From NCBI GenBank assembly GCA_900547255.1, contig URGC01000109.1, positions 1 to 7,935 of the forward strand: DNA of 7,935 nucleotides, written 5' to 3'. The stretch comes from an uncultured Eubacterium sp. GTDB taxonomy: Bacteria > Bacillota > Clostridia > Lachnospirales > Lachnospiraceae. The notes beneath the pieces are model-generated. The model searched no databases. It was given only the letters and a program-made list of their open reading frames with translations, and had not been told where the DNA came from. A program made the translations under genes and the position numbers. Shown piece by piece: positions 6,063-7,935 of this stretch (position 1 is the stretch's first letter; every line of letters starts with the position of its first letter).

Positions 6063-7070
6063 CTATTTCATAATATTTGCTTCACCGCTTACCGCGTTAA
6101 CTATATATGTTATATGTGTATGTGAATCGTATGTTTTACCATCCATATATCCATCAACAACCCAATATGGGTCTACATGATATTCCTGATTTGAATTCAT
6201 AACATCAGCACTCTTTGCAACTGGAATATACGCAAGATATATACTATCTTTTTCCTCTTTGCTGATATTATATGGAAATCCAAATTTATCATGAAGTATT
6301 CTAAGTGCTTCATCTACACTGCATCTTTCTCCAACTCTGACATTTTCAGATACATTATCATACACACCTGATATGCACATATATTTAACGCCATCTCTTC
6401 CAACTGCTATGCTTGCAATATGTGCCTTTGCATAATATGAACCATCTCCTATATAGTCAGCTATAAGTGCCAAATCATTGTATGTAATGTTATATTCCAT
6501 GTAATACACTTCATCTTGTGCACTCCATCTATAACTGCTGTCTTTCTTTCCATGCATGTTTAATAGTTCCTCTTTTGAATCAAGATATGCATTAATGTGT
6601 TCTGCATCATAGACATATACTTTTGATGGTTCGGCACTTACATTGACATCCTCATATATTCCAAATATCTCTGCCGCCATGCTCTTCGCCTGTTCTAATG
6701 AAAAGCCATCTAATTCACTTAATGGAAAGTCATCAGAAGGATTCTGGCTTATATCACTTATATAATACTGGTAGCCTAATTTATCTGCATCTGATGCCCT
6801 ATATACAATATGATTACCATCCTGATAATCTGACCCATCAGCAAATGTATATCTGTATCTTGCACCATCAGCATACAATTCCTGATAAACAACTCCCGTG
6901 TCTGATATACCTGCCAGCATACCAGCGTTTTTTTCTGATATCTCCTTGTCTGCTTTCCTTGTGCTAAAAACAGCATCGTGTGTACTATTATCATCATATG
7001 TCTGCTGTTTAAATCCAGCCAGACTAAGTGTTGCCAATAAAAGTGCTGCACATATCTTAACTCTGTACAT
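6063..7070 (-). CDS. Secreted protein of unknown function, paralog of the following gene
   Basis: A 335-residue exported protein with N-terminus MYRVKICAALLLATLSLAGF. The end of this segment, LAGF, is a lipobox except that the cysteine is replaced by phenylalanine (TTT, one base from TGT). It may therefore be a former lipoprotein or simply a signal-peptide protein. The order of segments matches the 372-residue neighbour: LSLEQAKSMAAEIFGI-like helix, SAQDEVYYMEYN, IASIAVGRDGVKYM, and a C-terminal DPYWVVDGYMDG followed by IVNAVSGEANI. The two genes therefore arose by tandem duplication followed by divergence. AAGGGGG lies 8 nt before the ATG. No clear promoter is visible in the AT-rich 190 bp directly upstream; the best one is at 7471-7499, far ahead and beyond a hairpin. 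Confidence 0.85.
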   Translation of the reverse strand: MYRVKICAALLLATLSLAGFKQQTYDDNSTHDAVFSTRKADKEISEKNAGMLAGISDTGVVYQELYADGARYRYTFADGSDYQDGNHIVYRASDADKLGYQYYISDISQNPSDDFPLSELDGFSLEQAKSMAAEIFGIYEDVNVSAEPSKVYVYDAEHINAYLDSKEELLNMHGKKDSSYRWSAQDEVYYMEYNITYNDLALIADYIGDGSYYAKAHIASIAVGRDGVKYMCISGVYDNVSENVRVGERCSVDEALRILHDKFGFPYNISKEEKDSIYLAYIPVAKSADVMNSNQEYHVDPYWVVDGYMDGKTYDSHTHITYIVNAVSGEANIMK

Positions 7071-7145
7071 AAAAATACCCCCTTGTATATTATTTATTAT
7101 GTAAGCTGCTCACATTCATATATACGAGAGGGTGATATATTTGGT

Positions 7146-7175
7146 TTGAATTTTTACAAATATTTTTTCTATATT
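7146..7175 (+). promoter_or_regulatory. Candidate promoter for the small hydrophobic peptide
   Basis: TTGAAT (7146-7151) and TATATT (7170-7175) are separated by 18 bp on the plus strand. Transcription would begin near 7182, giving a leader of about 80 nt. The region is very AT-rich, so chance matches are likely. Confidence 0.3.
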
Positions 7176-7231
7176 TTCATTATTATATATGTACTATTTA
7201 ATATTAATATGATAAAATATATTTTGTTACT

Positions 7232-7254
7232 ACTCCCTGGTGCAGAAAGGGGGT
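7232..7254 (+). promoter_or_regulatory. Hairpin sequestering the ribosome binding site of the small peptide
   Basis: ACTCCCT (7232-7238) can pair with AGGGGGT (7248-7254) in seven base pairs including one G-U, around a 9-nt loop. The 3' arm contains the whole ribosome binding site of the 26-residue ORF that starts at 7263. Full-length message would therefore be poorly translated, a known trait of type I toxin mRNAs. Confidence 0.45.
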
Positions 7255-7262
7255 GTGTCATA

Positions 7263-7343
7263 TTGAATCATTTTTCATCATTTATACTTTCTATCTTGGC
7301 GAGTATAGTTGCCTACTATATTTGCAAATGGCTGGATAGATAA
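7263..7343 (+). CDS. 26-residue hydrophobic peptide, candidate type I toxin
   Basis: This is the only plus-strand gene I support. It encodes MNHFSSFILSILASIVAYYI followed by CKWLDR: one membrane span (about residues 5-21) and a short charged tail. The start is TTG at 7263, with GGGGG 9 nt upstream. From memory, short ORFs ending in YYICKWLD are frequent in gut Firmicutes; I could not check this. Size, single helix and basic/aromatic tail match membrane-acting toxins of type I toxin-antitoxin pairs. The context fits too: the ribosome binding site is in a hairpin, the gene ends at a terminator (7396-7428), and a strong opposing promoter lies just beyond. The frame is open upstream to an ATG at 7083, but that extension has no ribosome binding site and an AT-driven composition. 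Confidence 0.6.
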   Translation: MNHFSSFILSILASIVAYYICKWLDR

Positions 7344-7395
7344 GATATGCAGTAGTCAGCCTAAGGCTTAAGCCACCTTCACAAAAATGGAATAG

Positions 7396-7428
7396 AAAGA
7401 CCTCGATGCTGCAACATCGAGGTCTTTT
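7396..7428. terminator. Strong bidirectional-looking terminator hairpin
   Basis: AAAGACCTCGATG (7396-7408) and CATCGAGGTCTTT (7415-7427) form 13 perfect pairs around a 6-nt loop. On the plus strand the stem ends in TTTT before GCG, and it would end the small peptide mRNA. On the minus strand it ends in TTTCTATT, weaker, so it could stop or attenuate transcription from the promoter at 7471-7499. Confidence 0.8.
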
Positions 7429-7464
7429 GCGTGTCATATAAAACGCATTTTCATCATTTTGCCT
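7396..7464 (-). ncRNA. Putative antisense RNA facing the small peptide gene
   Basis: Transcription from the minus-strand promoter at 7471-7499 would start near 7464. It would run through the hairpin into the complement of the small peptide mRNA 3' end. If it stops at the hairpin the RNA is about 70 nt; if it reads through it would also cover the peptide ORF. No terminator is obvious further left, so the 3' end is a guess. Confidence 0.3.
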
Positions 7465-7470
7465 AAATAT

Positions 7471-7499
7471 ATTATAGCACTAGTATTTAGACATTTCAA
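7471..7499 (-). promoter_or_regulatory. Near-consensus sigma-A promoter, minus strand
   Basis: TTGAAA (7494-7499), a 17-bp spacer ending in TGC, and a perfect TATAAT (7471-7476). This is the best promoter in the window. It has no ORF immediately after it. It either makes an antisense RNA against the small peptide gene or drives the 335/372-residue operon with a leader of about 390 nt through the hairpin at 7396-7428. Confidence 0.7.
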
Positions 7500-7533
7500 G
7501 TATACTCAATAAATAATTATTTATGCCTCTGTC

Positions 7534-7922
7534 TTATGAATTCACCACATTATTCTTAAGATACCCAAGTGCCTTATTCACTTGTGGAAGCATGATTATA
7601 ATAATTGTTATAACTGCCTCCGCTCCTATATATGAGCCATTATATGCAAGCGAATAAAGAATTGAGCTGTTAAAAAATTCTGGTGTATACACTGCAAAGA
7701 ATACAACTCCTGAAAGGAATGCAAAGAATAATCTGCCACAAGTCCTACTTTAAGTCCGAACCAGTATCCGATAAGCACGATGAATAACATACTAAGCAAT
7801 GTAACTGAGCCGCCCATAGGCAGTGAAAATATCTTAATCATTGAAGTAACAACTGACGATAACGATGTTGCTGCTACCAAAGATAAACTCACAACACTGA
7901 TAATTATATTTTTTAATTTCAT
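7534..7922 (-). pseudogene. thiT: ThiT-like ECF transporter substrate-binding subunit, internally deleted
   Basis: ThiT is the membrane subunit that binds thiamine for the shared ECF energising module. The N-terminal part reads IKIFSLPMGGSVTLLSMLFI and then VLIGYWFGLKVGLVA, the typical ThiT opening. After residue 63 the frame fails. The C-terminal part resumes one frame over from about 7731: LFFAFLSGVVFFAVYTPEFF, then NSSILYSLAYNGSYIGAEAV, ending at a TAA at 7534. The YSLAYN segment keeps the Tyr and Asn spacing known from the thiamine site. Together about 128 codons remain of a usual 170-190, so roughly 50 residues in the middle are missing. The lesion is thus a deletion with a frame change rather than a single-base error. 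I start at the ATG at 7922, but its ribosome binding site is weak and the frame is open to the window edge, so the start may lie outside. Confidence 0.8.
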
Positions 7923-7935
7923 ATCTAACCAGGGA

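Noticed and set aside
7083..7262. Upstream extension of the small plus-strand ORF back to an ATG at 7083.
   Set aside because: No ribosome binding site at 7083, AT-driven Phe/Ile/Tyr composition, and a strong site that fits the TTG at 7263 instead.
7365..7376. Palindrome GGCTTAAGCC between the small peptide gene and its terminator.
   Set aside because: A perfect palindrome of 10 bp without a loop or any partner copy; too little to assign a function.
7459..7491. Inverted repeat CTAAATA...TATTTAG as a possible operator or terminator.
   Set aside because: Only AT-rich 7-bp arms with a 14-bp gap, overlapping the minus-strand promoter; no run of T follows, so chance is likely.

Overview
The window looks like a low-GC Firmicute of the class Clostridia, most likely a gut Lachnospiraceae. 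This rests on the AT-rich sequence, strong GGAGG-type ribosome binding sites, an AgrB-family protein, a ThiT-type vitamin transporter remnant and small secreted proteins of that style. The genus is inferred, not shown. Almost everything is read from the minus strand (right to left); the exception is one very small plus-strand gene near 7.3 kb.

Right end (7071-7935): a thiT-like transporter gene is broken by an internal deletion with a frame change. Next to it is a compact convergent unit. A 26-residue hydrophobic peptide gene lies on the plus strand (7263-7343), with its ribosome binding site buried in a hairpin. It is followed by a near-perfect terminator hairpin (7396-7428) and faced by a very good minus-strand promoter (7471-7499). 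This has the layout of a type I toxin-antitoxin locus, although the same promoter could instead read into the next operon through the hairpin.

Middle (4931-7070): two tandem paralogous secreted proteins of unknown function (335 and 372 aa) form an operon. It ends at a clear rho-independent terminator at 4829-4867.

Left two thirds (1-4661): one tightly packed operon. It starts at a promoter (4721-4749) preceded by two direct repeats 21 bp apart that fit the binding pattern of LytTR (AgrA-type) response regulators. In order it encodes a lipoprotein, an ABC-2 permease split by an in-frame stop codon, a second permease, an ABC ATPase, a membrane-anchored protein, a damaged small membrane-protein ORF, a C-terminally shortened AgrB peptidase, and an anchored extracellular protein that runs off the left edge. 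A second LytTR-like repeat pair and promoter lie just upstream of agrB.

Taken together, the left operon resembles a peptide-antibiotic immunity or export module (lipoprotein plus ATPase plus two permeases, as in LanI/LanFEG sets) under quorum-type control. Several parts are decaying: split permease, short AgrB, frameshifted small ORF, and no visible AgrD peptide. No response regulator or sensor kinase is in the window.
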